Assembly (NCBI RefSeq): GCF_014197795.1
Contig: NZ_JACIGI010000002.1
Coordinates: 124,001 to 188,000, forward strand
From: Roseospira goensis
GTDB lineage: Bacteria > Pseudomonadota > Alphaproteobacteria > Rhodospirillales > Rhodospirillaceae
Reading direction: 5' to 3'
DNA: 64,000 nucleotides
Shown: piece after piece, positions 35,201-42,619 of the stretch
Position numbering within the stretch: the stretch's first letter is position 1
Layout: each line of letters opens with the position of its first letter
The notes under the pieces: model-generated
What the model saw: only the letters and a program-made list of their open reading frames with translations
Databases searched by the model: none
What the model was told of the DNA's origin: nothing
Made by a program: the position numbers and the translations under genes

Positions 35201-36871
35201 AGCGGCTGCCTGGAGTGCGTCACCGTCTGCGCCACCGACGCCCTGGTGCCGCAGGACCAGGACGACGCCCTGCTGGAGACGCTGCGCGACCGCTTCGAGA
35301 CCTGGTCCCGGCTTCCCAACACGCCGGCCCGCTTCACCGAGGCCCAGAGCGCACCCCAGGCCAAGCGCATGATGCTGGACCGCGACGTCTACTACTCCAC
35401 CACCGGCGGTCACGGCGCCTGCCGGGGCTGCGGCGAGGCCACCGCCATCCGCCAGGTGATCGCCGCCAGCCACGCCCTGCACCAGAAGGGCCGCGCGGCC
35501 TATGTCGCCGAGCTGGAGGGCCTGCTGGACGACCTGGCGGCGAAGCGCGAGACGGTCACCGACACCGCGCGGCGAGACCGCATCGCGGCCGCCGCGCGCA
35601 CGCTGGAGGCCACCCTGTTCCGCCTGGAGTCCGGCCCCACCGGCAACGGCCCGGCCGCCAACATGGTCGCCAACGCCACCGGCTGTTCCAGCGTCTACTC
35701 GTCCACCTTCCCCTTCACTCAGTACCGCGACCCGTGGGTCAACAGCCTGTTCCAGGACACCCCGGCGGTCGCCAAGGGCCTGTTCGAGGGCGCCGCCGCC
35801 GATGCCGCCGCCGCCTACAAGGCCGAGCGCATCGCCGCGCTGGAACTGGCCGATGCCTACGATCCGGCCACCCATGACGGCTTTTTCCGCCACTTCTCGT
35901 GGGACGCCTTCACCGACACCGAGCGCGCCCGCCTGCCGACGGTGTTCAGCGTCGGCGGCGACGGCGCCACCTACGACATCGGCTTCGGCGCGCTGTCGCG
36001 CATCCTGTCGACCCGCACGCCGATCAAGGTGGTGGTGCTGAACACCGGGGCCTACTCCAACACCGGCGGCCAGGCGTCCACCGCCAGCCTGACGGCGCAG
36101 GACTCCGACCTCGCCCGCGTCGGTGCCGCCCACGCCGGCAAGGAGGACGGCCGCAAGGAACTGGCCCTGATCGCCACCGTCCACCCCCGGGTGATGGTGG
36201 TGCAGACCGCCATCGGGCTGCCGGCGCACTTCCTGAAGTCTGTGCTGGCGGCGCTGACCCACACATCGTCGCCGGCGGTGATCGACATCTACACCCCGTG
36301 CCAGGGCGAACAGGGCATCGGTGACGCGGTGGCGACCGAGCACGCGCGCCTCGCGGTGCGCAGCCGGGTGTGTCCCGTGTTCGTGCACGATCCGGAGGCC
36401 GGTGAGTCGATGGCCGAGCGCCTGTCGCTGGACGGCAACCCGGATGTGCAGCGGGACTGGACCACCCACACCCTGTCCTATACCGACGCCGACGGCCAGG
36501 CGCGGACACGGGAGGTGCCGTTGACCCCGGCCGACTTCGCCCGCGAGGAGGGCCGCTTCCGCCGCCAGGTCTCGGCCCGGCCGCTGGCCGATGCCGTGGA
36601 GGGGGTGCCGGTGCACGCCTTCATCGACCTGCCGGAGGCGGAGCGGGCCGGCAAGACGCCCTTCACCTGGGCGGTGCAGGCGGGGACGCTGGTGCGCCTG
36701 CCGGTCTCGGCCCCGATCGTGCGCCTGGTCGAGGAGCGGCGCCGGCACTGGCGCCTGTTGCAATCGCTGGCCGGGTTGGACCTCGCGCGGCTGCAGGAGG
36801 CCCACCGCGCGGAGATCGAGGCCCTGACGGCGCGCGCGGCGGAGGCGGCGGAGACGCTGGCCACCGCTTAG
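32273..36871 (+). CDS. nifJ: Pyruvate/2-oxoacid:ferredoxin (flavodoxin) oxidoreductase, enlarged NifJ type
   Basis: 1532-residue cytosolic TPP/iron-sulfur enzyme that oxidatively decarboxylates pyruvate (or a related 2-oxoacid) with CoA and reduces ferredoxin or flavodoxin. PYR domain with VIGYPITPSTEISELYEEF near residue 30. Ferredoxin domain with two 4Fe-4S motifs, C844-xx-C847-xx-C850-xxx-C854 and C976-xx-C979-xx-C982-xxx-C986. Proximal-cluster C1050-R-G-C1053-GE and NATGCSS; TPP motif GGDGATYDIG near 1229 with LNTGAYSNTGGQAS. Classical NifJ has about 1170-1200 residues; extra sequence lies between the two ferredoxin motifs (about 120 instead of 45 residues), between CxGCGE and NATGCSS (helical, acidic/basic), and in domains I-II. 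GGAGG at 32259 suits ATG 32273 best; 32267 is possible. The stop TAG is part of a palindromic repeat. Confidence 0.9.
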   Translation: MSYPGSPAVINGNGAVAHVMSHVCGGVIGYPITPSTEISELYEEFRAKGGCNVWGHHPFFFEPEGEHSAQSGALGAALTGGKYISNASSSQGILYGLESHYVTVGKKVGGFVLHIAARVVSRHSLNVMAGHDDVYALLPSGYTILFGSTPQEAADLAAIAYRIAADSLIPVANAMDGFATSHMMSEATLPEPDLLRDYLGDPAGRMPCPTVAQALLFGAKGRVFQLRAWLDRHADALTADGRAALDAYLADNADAIESDAETALLAPTLAHLPESLHGRWGRLWRNAWEKDTRQRVPALVDVDNPGLTGPVQNQPDFQAGAVDHFTHFAADVPRLARAAMAAYGAMTGRVYTPVMPYRCDDAETVLIGLGSVTQDVEAVVDHLRAQGRAVGCLSVKLLHPFPEAEIAEALAGKRAVTVLERSDVTALTGLVSRALAKARENAAGAAHAGIPALAEPPRLTTAIFGLGGHDLQPRHLVAAFDAMDRAERAPLVYLGSQFFSAAPPAGLADAQARLKAAYPETALMALQTGPNPHLLPDAAFRIRFHSVGGYGTVATGKLLTDILSGVLGLYSKSAPKYGSEKSGAPTNFYITLSPDPVKITNAELEDVEIVLSPDHKVFAHTNPLRGLVEGGTFILQSNRAPLEVWRDLPAVARRDIRAKKLNVYIVDAFAVARRHAPSAELETRMMGIAFIGALCGHEARVLHGTDEATLMARVREQIVKKFGAKGDAVVEGNMAVIRDGATATLAVPYETPAFLDAEQGNEARDPRTVALSALPCGLEVGRAPSALFDPDYFDAIVGQPFRDGTIGEAPVLPGAGLFMPPGSGAMKDKGLFRRQVPVFDADKCTGCLDCTLVCPDAAMPATIHGIEDLLARALEALDPAAPETAALAQHTDALCGGIREVFAAARQKHVPLHTAFADAAAGVLPADSGLDGAVAAVTEALAAYPVAKTPVFYGQFERKAAGSGGLYAVALDPWKCSGCLECVTVCATDALVPQDQDDALLETLRDRFETWSRLPNTPARFTEAQSAPQAKRMMLDRDVYYSTTGGHGACRGCGEATAIRQVIAASHALHQKGRAAYVAELEGLLDDLAAKRETVTDTARRDRIAAAARTLEATLFRLESGPTGNGPAANMVANATGCSSVYSSTFPFTQYRDPWVNSLFQDTPAVAKGLFEGAAADAAAAYKAERIAALELADAYDPATHDGFFRHFSWDAFTDTERARLPTVFSVGGDGATYDIGFGALSRILSTRTPIKVVVLNTGAYSNTGGQASTASLTAQDSDLARVGAAHAGKEDGRKELALIATVHPRVMVVQTAIGLPAHFLKSVLAALTHTSSPAVIDIYTPCQGEQGIGDAVATEHARLAVRSRVCPVFVHDPEAGESMAERLSLDGNPDVQRDWTTHTLSYTDADGQARTREVPLTPADFAREEGRFRRQVSARPLADAVEGVPVHAFIDLPEAERAGKTPFTWAVQAGTLVRLPVSAPIVRLVEERRRHWRLLQSLAGLDLARLQEAHRAEIEALTARAAEAAETLATA

Positions 36872-37008
36872 AGCAGATCGCGCCACAATGGAATCGTGCC
36901 GCGATCCCATTTTGGCGCGTGAATCGGCTCTAAAATCAATAATGTAGAGCCGATTCACGTTCGAAACCGGACCGCATCTGCGGTTCCGCTTTCGAACAAT
37001 CGGCTCTA
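36869..37008. repeat. Two tandem 64-nt palindromic elements (REP/BIME-like)
   Basis: Element 1 (36869-36932) and element 2 (36945-37008) are each 64 nt, begin TAGAGC and end CGGCTCTA, and are separated by 12 nt. Each folds on itself: in element 1 GCGCCACAATGGAATCG pairs imperfectly with CGATCCCATTTTGGCGC; in element 2 TTCGAAACCGGACCGCA with TGCGGTTCCGCTTTCGAA. In addition the facing ends form a perfect 15-bp inverted repeat (36918-36932 with 36945-36959). The first TAG is the nifJ stop codon. The elements are AT-richer than the genome around them. They resemble the palindromic intergenic repeats common in Alphaproteobacteria. Confidence 0.85.
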
Positions 37009-37041
37009 GGTCCACCGCGCAGGTCCACCGCGGAGGGGAGA

Positions 37042-37082
37042 GCGCGCGCCACCGGACCCGCTGAAGGGGTTCGGTTGCGCGC
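37042..37082. terminator. Hairpin in the nifJ/YkgJ convergent gap
   Basis: GCGCGCGCC-ACCGGACCC (37042-37059) pairs, with one mismatch and a small offset, with GGGTTCGGT-TGCGCGC (37067-37082). It sits between two converging genes, so it may end transcription from both sides; there is no clear T-run on the plus strand. A 13-bp tandem duplication of AGGTCCACCGCG (37008-37032) lies just before it. Confidence 0.4.
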
Positions 37083-37123
37083 ACGGCCCGCCCCAGATGC
37101 GGCGGGGGACACCGGGGATGGCG

Positions 37124-37801
37124 TCACGGCATGCGGATGCCGTGGAACACGTCCGTGCCGGCCAGCCAGCGCGCGGTGGCGTCGGGGATCGCCAGGGCGC
37201 GGGCCAGCGCCCCGCGCAGCTCCAGCCGCTCCTGGCGGTAGCGGGCCGTGACCGCGCCGGCCAGAAGCCCGGCCTGCATGGCGTTGTAGATCGCCTGGCG
37301 CGGGTAATAGACCGGAACGCTGCCGGTCGGGTCGGTGGCCAGGGTGGCCTCGCAGGCGGCCAGATCCATGGAGGTGTGGCCGCGGCATTTGAGCGGCCGG
37401 ACCGCGTAGACCGAGCACAGCCCGGCGCCGTCCAGCAGCGCGCAGGGCGGGCGCGTCACCTCGATGGCGGGCGCCAGCGCGGCGGCGTCGGCCCGCGTGC
37501 GCACGTCTCCCGCATCCGGCCGCGCGCGCACCGCATCGGCCAGCACCAGCACCTCCGGCGCGGTCACCAGAATCCAGCGGGCATGACAGCAGATGGAACA
37601 GCCGGCGCGACAGGCGATCGGCTGCGGTGGCGGGGCGGCTTCCTGGTTGCGGCGCGCCAGGTCCTCGGCGATGTCCCAGAGCTGCTCCAGCAGGGTCGCC
37701 AGCCCGGCCGGGGTAGGGCGGGACGCCAGCGACTCGGCGGCGGCGTCATGAACCGCTTCGACGATCTGGCGTTCCAGCGGCGTACGGTCCTGGATGGTCA
37801 T
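37124..37801 (-). CDS. YkgJ-family cysteine cluster protein
   Basis: 225 residues with the zinc/iron-chelating CxxxCxxCC motif (C64, C68, C71, C72 in ACRAGCSICCHARW) and the downstream CALLDGAGLCSVYAVRPLKCRG set typical of YkgJ proteins. Function of the family is poorly known; metal binding is inferred from the cysteines. The start overlaps the end of the upstream methyltransferase gene by 56 bp, so the two are probably co-translated. An unusually long N-terminal helical part (residues 1-60) precedes the cluster. Confidence 0.85.
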   Translation of the reverse strand: MTIQDRTPLERQIVEAVHDAAAESLASRPTPAGLATLLEQLWDIAEDLARRNQEAAPPPQPIACRAGCSICCHARWILVTAPEVLVLADAVRARPDAGDVRTRADAAALAPAIEVTRPPCALLDGAGLCSVYAVRPLKCRGHTSMDLAACEATLATDPTGSVPVYYPRQAIYNAMQAGLLAGAVTARYRQERLELRGALARALAIPDATARWLAGTDVFHGIRMP

Positions 37802-38384
37802 GGCGGCGGGACTCCGCTTGGGAGTCCTGACGGTAGAGCAGAACCTCGGTCCCGTACAGATCGCCGACGGGGTGGCGCGCCAACGGCCGCCAGGTTCCCA
37901 GCCCGAAGGTGTTGGACACCACCCAGACGCCGGCCGGCGCCTCCCGCTCCAGGCGGTCCGCCAGCCGCGTCATGGCGGCGCGGTGCAGGTAGCAGACGAC
38001 CAGACCCGCCCGCGACAGGTCGACCCGGTGCAGGTCGGCGCGGCGGACCTCCAGGTTTTCGACCCGCGCGGCCCGCGCCCGCAGCCGCGCCACGGCCCAG
38101 GGGACGGGCGACAGCTCGACCGCGATGACGCGCCGCTCCGGGTAGCGTGCCGCCAGGGCCAGCGCCAGACCACCCCAGCCGCACCCCAGTTCGAGGATAT
38201 CGCCGCGAATCTCCGCCGCCGGCGGCGCCGCCGCCAGCAGCGCCCGGCGCGCCCGCGGCGCCGACGGCCAGGGCGGCGCGCCCAGTCGCACGGTCCAGGC
38301 CACCACCAGCGCCACCGCGATCAGCACCGCCGTCAGCAGCGCGACACCGCCCACGTCCCCCAGATCGGCTCCCCCGACGGCCAT
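37746..38384 (-). CDS. Membrane-anchored class I SAM-dependent methyltransferase
   Basis: 212 residues. One N-terminal hydrophobic helix (VALLTAVLIAVALVVAWTV, about 12-31) is followed by a compact Rossmann methyltransferase: motif I DILELGCGWGGLALALA (about 62-78), VIAVELSPVPWAVAR, RRADLHRVDL and VVCYLHRAAM. Small anchored proteins of this layout are mostly uncharacterised. Its 3' end overlaps the YkgJ gene by 56 bp. The substrate is unknown. Confidence 0.8.
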   Translation of the reverse strand: MAVGGADLGDVGGVALLTAVLIAVALVVAWTVRLGAPPWPSAPRARRALLAAAPPAAEIRGDILELGCGWGGLALALAARYPERRVIAVELSPVPWAVARLRARAARVENLEVRRADLHRVDLSRAGLVVCYLHRAAMTRLADRLEREAPAGVWVVSNTFGLGTWRPLARHPVGDLYGTEVLLYRQDSQAESRRHDHPGPYAAGTPDRRSGS

Positions 38385-38400
38385 GGTGGCGCCGGGCCCG

Positions 38401-39186
38401 CTAGCGGGCGCGGAAGCTGGCCTTGCGCTTGGCCTTGAAGGCGGCCACGCCCTCCACGTAGTCCTCGGTCGACAGGAAGTCGTAGCACTCGTCCAGTTCG
38501 CTGTCGGACACCGGGTGCGGCGTGACCAGGCGCTGCACGAACCGCTTGTGCCAGCGCGCGGCCAGCGGCGCCCCCTGGCCGATGCGGTCGACCACGCCCG
38601 CCACGGTCTCGTCGAGTGCCTCGGGCTCGACCGCGTAGTTCAGCAGGCCCACCTGATGGGCCCAGGCGGCGTCGTGGATCTTGCCCTCCAGCAGGATCTC
38701 GGCGGTGCGGGCGGCGCCGATCAGGCGCTGAATGGCCTCGATCTCCGGATAGGCCATCACCACGGAAATGCGCGAGATCGGCACGCCGAAGCGGGAGCGC
38801 GTCGTCGCCACCCGCAGGTCAGCCTGGCAGGCCAGTTCCAGCCCGCCGCCGACACAGGCGCCGTCGATGCGGGCCACCACCGGGGCGGGGCATTCGCGCA
38901 CGGCGCGCAGGGCGCGGCGCATGATGACATCGTAGTCCTTGGCCTGCTGGGCGGTCGCGCGCACGGTGTCGAACTCGCCAATGTCGGCCCCGGCGGCGAA
39001 CGCCTTGCCGGCCCCCTGCAGCACCACGCAGCGCAGGGCATCGTCCTCGGCCAGGGTCTCGAACGCCTCCGCCAGCCCCTGCCACATCGGCAGATCGAGC
39101 GCATTCAGCTTGTCCGGCTTGTTCAGCGTCACGGTGGCGACGAGGCCGGCGTCGTCCCGGCTGGTGAGGATGGCGTCCGGTTGCAT
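38401..39186 (-). CDS. Enoyl-CoA hydratase/isomerase family protein
   Basis: 261-residue crotonase-fold enzyme. The oxyanion-hole segments are GKAFAAGADIGEF (about 61-73) and GACVGGGLELACQADLRVA (about 107-125), followed by FGVPISRISVVMAYPEIEAI. It hydrates or isomerises an acyl-CoA. Only partial agreement with the two catalytic Glu positions of short-chain enoyl-CoA hydratase is visible, so a different crotonase reaction is possible. ATG 39186 has GGGGGAG 4-5 nt upstream. Monocistronic by appearance. Confidence 0.87.
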   Translation of the reverse strand: MQPDAILTSRDDAGLVATVTLNKPDKLNALDLPMWQGLAEAFETLAEDDALRCVVLQGAGKAFAAGADIGEFDTVRATAQQAKDYDVIMRRALRAVRECPAPVVARIDGACVGGGLELACQADLRVATTRSRFGVPISRISVVMAYPEIEAIQRLIGAARTAEILLEGKIHDAAWAHQVGLLNYAVEPEALDETVAGVVDRIGQGAPLAARWHKRFVQRLVTPHPVSDSELDECYDFLSTEDYVEGVAAFKAKRKASFRAR

Positions 39187-39460
39187 GCGACTCCCCCTAT
39201 GCAGGTCCTGGATGGAAGGTTCTGGCCGGATCGTCCGGGCCGCAGGCCGGGCGGTCGGACGGCCCGGGGCGCCGGTCCCCGACGGCGCTTCCTTATAGCC
39301 GTTCGCAGGCGCGGGGACGAAGCGGAAATCCGGCACGCGGGCCGGTGCGCCCGCAGGGGGGCGCGCCCTGGGGCCGATCTGGCGGCCCGCCCGATGGACG
39401 GTGTATGGTCGGGCCGAGCGGGTCGAGCCCCGCTCCGCCCCCGGTCGCGCAGGAGGCCCC

Positions 39461-40987
39461 ATGGACTGGTCGGACGGCTACAAGACCGACGTCACCTATG
39501 CCATCACCTTCTTTCGCAAGATGGCGCCGGCCCACATGGCGTTCGCGGCCCTGATGCGCAGACAGCAGGCGCCCGACCCGGCCAAGCCCTTCCGCTACGC
39601 CGAACTGGGCTGCGGCCAGGGGCTGGGGCCGCTGATCCTGGCCGCCACGCACCCCCATGCCGAGGTCATGGGGTTCGACTTCCTGCCCGGTCACGTGGCG
39701 AGCGCCCGCGCCCTCGCCGAGGAGGCCGGGCTGCCCAACGTCAGCTTCCGCGAGGACAGTTTCGAGCAGGCCGCGGCGCTGCCCGACGACGCCGTGCCCC
39801 GCTTCGACATCATCGCCCTGCACGGGGTGTACACCTGGGTGAACGAGGACAACCGGCGCGCCATCGTCCGTTTCATCGACCGGCGGCTGAACCCGGGCGG
39901 CCTGGTCTACATCAGCTACAACTGTCTGCCCGGCTGGGCGCCGATCATGCCGTTCCAGCGGCTGTTGATCGAACACGCCCGCCGCCACCCCGGCGCCAGC
40001 GGCACCCAGGTGCTGGGCGCCATGACCTTCATCGAGGACCTGCTTGACCGCAAGCTGGAGTACTTCACCCGCAACCCCCGCGTGGCCCAGCACATCCGGA
40101 CGGCCGCCACCCGCAACATCCGCTATCTGGTGCACGAGTACATGCACACCGGGTGGGCGCCGGTCTATGTGACCGACGTGGCCGACGCGCTGGCCGGGGC
40201 CAAGCTGAGCTACCTGTGCGCCGCCGACGTCGACCGCACCGTGACCCAGTCGGCCCTGCCCGAGGGCGCCCGCGACGCCCTGCGCGGCATCGAGGACCCG
40301 GTGCTGCGCGAACTGGTGCACGACTTCGCGGTCGACCGCTTCTTCCGCGCCGACATCTACGTCAAGGGGCCGCGGCCGTTGACGTCTGCCGCGCAGCACC
40401 GCGCCTTGCGCACCCTCAAGGTCGCGCCCGTCGTGCCGCGCGCCACCATGGGCGGACCCAAGACGCCCGAAGGCGGCGAGGACACCACCGCGCGCGCCGT
40501 GCTCTACGACCCCATCGCCGACGTGCTCGCCGACGGACCGGCCAGCCTGGGCGAGATCGCGGACCGCACCGGCATCAGCCTCGGCATGGTCGTCTCCGCC
40601 TGCGCCGTCATGGTCGGCCGCGACTGGATCCAGCCGGTGGTGCCGGGCATCGACCCGGCCCCGGCCCGGCGCCTGAACCGCGTGCTGGCCGACCATGTCC
40701 TGACCGGGGTGCCGATCGTCAACATGGCGGCGCCGCTGATCGGCTCCGGCCTTCCGGCCAGCGACCTCGACCTGGCCGCGCTGGATATCCTCTCCCGCGA
40801 GGACGTGGCCGACGCGAGCGACCTGGCCGGGCGCCTGCGGGCGCGGTTGCAGGCCGCGGGCCGCCCGGTGGTCCACGACGGCAAGACCATCGACGATCCG
40901 GCCGAGGCCGAGCGTCACGTGGCGGAGCGGGCGGCCGCCCTCTATGGTGAGCAGGCGCCGGTGTGGCGCCACCTGGGCCTTCTGTGA
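39461..40987 (+). CDS. Methyltransferase with C-terminal regulatory domain
   Basis: 508 residues. The N-terminal class I methyltransferase has motif I YAELGCGQGLGPLILAA (about 46-62), VMGFDFLPGHVASAR and IIALHGVYTWVNEDNRR. It is followed by the 'methyltransferase regulatory domain' (about 215-300; NIRYLVHEYMHTGWAPVYVTDVADAL) and a C-terminal winged-helix-like part. The same architecture is common beside glycan or S-layer genes in Alphaproteobacteria; the substrate is unknown. AGGAGG at 39451 fixes ATG 39461. Confidence 0.85.
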   Translation: MDWSDGYKTDVTYAITFFRKMAPAHMAFAALMRRQQAPDPAKPFRYAELGCGQGLGPLILAATHPHAEVMGFDFLPGHVASARALAEEAGLPNVSFREDSFEQAAALPDDAVPRFDIIALHGVYTWVNEDNRRAIVRFIDRRLNPGGLVYISYNCLPGWAPIMPFQRLLIEHARRHPGASGTQVLGAMTFIEDLLDRKLEYFTRNPRVAQHIRTAATRNIRYLVHEYMHTGWAPVYVTDVADALAGAKLSYLCAADVDRTVTQSALPEGARDALRGIEDPVLRELVHDFAVDRFFRADIYVKGPRPLTSAAQHRALRTLKVAPVVPRATMGGPKTPEGGEDTTARAVLYDPIADVLADGPASLGEIADRTGISLGMVVSACAVMVGRDWIQPVVPGIDPAPARRLNRVLADHVLTGVPIVNMAAPLIGSGLPASDLDLAALDILSREDVADASDLAGRLRARLQAAGRPVVHDGKTIDDPAEAERHVAERAAALYGEQAPVWRHLGLL

Positions 40988-41078
40988 CGGCCCGGGCGGC
41001 GGCGGCGGGCATTGCCGGCGGCCCGCCGGAGCCGGTAAACAGGGCGCCCGATCCCGACCCTCCGGAGTGCGCCGCCCC

Positions 41079-41789
41079 ATGAGCCCCGACACCCTCGCCC
41101 TCCCCGACCGCCAGGCTCGCCACAAGGACGCCGGCCGGCTGGTCGCCCGCATTCTGCTGGAACTGGGGGCGGTCAACTTCCGTCCCGAGGCGCCCTACCG
41201 GCTGACCGCCGGCTGGGCCAGCCCGGTCTACATCGACTGCCGGCGGCTGATCGCCTTCCCGCGCGCGCGCCGGCGGCTGATTGCGCTGGCCCAGGACACC
41301 CTGGAACGCGACGCCGGTTTCGAGGTGTTCGACGCCGTCGCCGGCGGCGAGACCGCCGGCATTCCTTACGCCGCCTGGCTGGCCGACGCGCTCGACCTGC
41401 CGATGCTGTACGTGCGCAAGAAGCCGAAGGGATTCGGCCGCATGGCCCAGATCGAGGGCAGCGTGGCCGAAGGGGCGCGGGTGCTGCTGGTCGAGGATCT
41501 GGCCACCGACGGCGGCTCCAAGCTGGTGTTCTGCAACGCCCTGCGCGACGCCGGCACCGAGGTATCGCATGCCTTCGTGGTGTTCTTCTACGGGGTCTTT
41601 CCGGGGGCCCTGAAGACCCTGGAGGACGCCGGGCTGACCCTGCACTTCCTCGCCACTTGGTGGGACGTGCTGGAGGAGGCGGAACGCCAGGGCGCATTCC
41701 CCGCCGCCGCCATCGAGGGGGTGCGGGCGTTCCTGCACGATCCGGTGGGCTGGTCCGCCGCCCACGGCGGCCGCGGCGCGGAGGCGTAA
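41079..41789 (+). CDS. pyrE: Orotate phosphoribosyltransferase
   Basis: 236-residue pyrimidine biosynthesis enzyme joining orotate and PRPP to orotidine 5'-phosphate. The PRPP-binding motif is VLLVEDLATDGGSK (about residues 136-149), and YRLTAGWASPVYIDCRRLIAF is the alphaproteobacterial PyrE orotate-site region. YVRKKPKGFGRMAQIEG is the flexible catalytic loop. The chosen ATG follows a CCGGAG stretch. No other pyr gene is adjacent. Confidence 0.93.
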   Translation: MSPDTLALPDRQARHKDAGRLVARILLELGAVNFRPEAPYRLTAGWASPVYIDCRRLIAFPRARRRLIALAQDTLERDAGFEVFDAVAGGETAGIPYAAWLADALDLPMLYVRKKPKGFGRMAQIEGSVAEGARVLLVEDLATDGGSKLVFCNALRDAGTEVSHAFVVFFYGVFPGALKTLEDAGLTLHFLATWWDVLEEAERQGAFPAAAIEGVRAFLHDPVGWSAAHGGRGAEA

Positions 41790-41804
41790 CACCGCCCGAT
41801 CGGA

Positions 41805-42497
41805 TCAGGCCGGGCGGCCGCCGGGTGGTTCCAGCAGCGCGCGCACCGGCGCGTGCAGGGCGTCGGCGAGGGCGGTGTGGTCGGCGGCCGTGTAGTGCAC
41901 GCCGTCGACGCCGTGGGCCGCGCCGAGCACCGCGCCGGCCTCGACCACGGGCAGCCCGTGGGCCGCCGCCGACGCGACGACGGCCGGACCCGTGGCCTCG
42001 GAGACCGCCTGGCGGCCGCCGAAGCTGTCCGCGGTCCAGGGTGCGAGGGGGCCCAGTGGCGGTGGCGCCAGGATCAGCACGGGCGGGGCCGGCCAGGCGC
42101 GCGCCGGTGCCGCGTCGTGCACGGTGTCCGCCAGACCCACGACGGCGTCGGCGATGGCCTCGGGCGTGCGGGCGAAGCGTGTCTTCAGGTCGTTGGTGCC
42201 CAGCGCCAGGACGACCAGATCGACCGGCCCGGCCGTGACCAGCGCCGCCGGCAGCCGGGCGCGGCCGTTGAAGTCGCGCGGCGCCAGGGGGGCGAAGACC
42301 TCGGCCGAGACCGCGTCGTCCAGGTCGGTCGTGCGCGCCGGCACGGCATCGACCAGCACCCGCGTTCCCGTCCCCAGCCGCGCCGCCAGCGCCTCCGGCC
42401 ACGGCACCCCGGGCGCGAATCGCTCCAGGGGCCGGCGTTCGTCGGCCGGCACCCAGCCCCAGGCGTTGGAATCACCGAAGACGAGGATCGTGCGCAT
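41805..42497 (-). CDS. SGNH/GDSL-family hydrolase
   Basis: 230-residue esterase-like protein. All four SGNH blocks are visible: GDSN (8-11, nucleophile S10), a Gly in the NGRARL region, GTND (about 77-80, with VVLALGTNDLKTRFA) and the Asp/His of DGVHYT near the end. No signal peptide, so cytosolic. The group resembles arylesterase/TesA-like SGNH enzymes; natural substrate unknown. It converges on pyrE and is divergent from the metal exporter. Confidence 0.87.
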   Translation of the reverse strand: MRTILVFGDSNAWGWVPADERRPLERFAPGVPWPEALAARLGTGTRVLVDAVPARTTDLDDAVSAEVFAPLAPRDFNGRARLPAALVTAGPVDLVVLALGTNDLKTRFARTPEAIADAVVGLADTVHDAAPARAWPAPPVLILAPPPLGPLAPWTADSFGGRQAVSEATGPAVVASAAAHGLPVVEAGAVLGAAHGVDGVHYTAADHTALADALHAPVRALLEPPGGRPA

Positions 42498-42619
42498 GGC
42501 GGGCCATCCGGGTCGGAAGGGGCGGGATGTCCAGGGTAGCCCGACGACCGGTGCGGCGGCCAGCCGCCCGCCGTCGGTTTTGCTCTGTCCCGCGTCCCAA
42601 GAATGGCTATCATTCGCGC

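Noticed and set aside
34106-37084. 992-codon minus-strand open frame
   Set aside because: Antisense to nifJ and extending through the palindromic elements; composition typical of a shadow frame.
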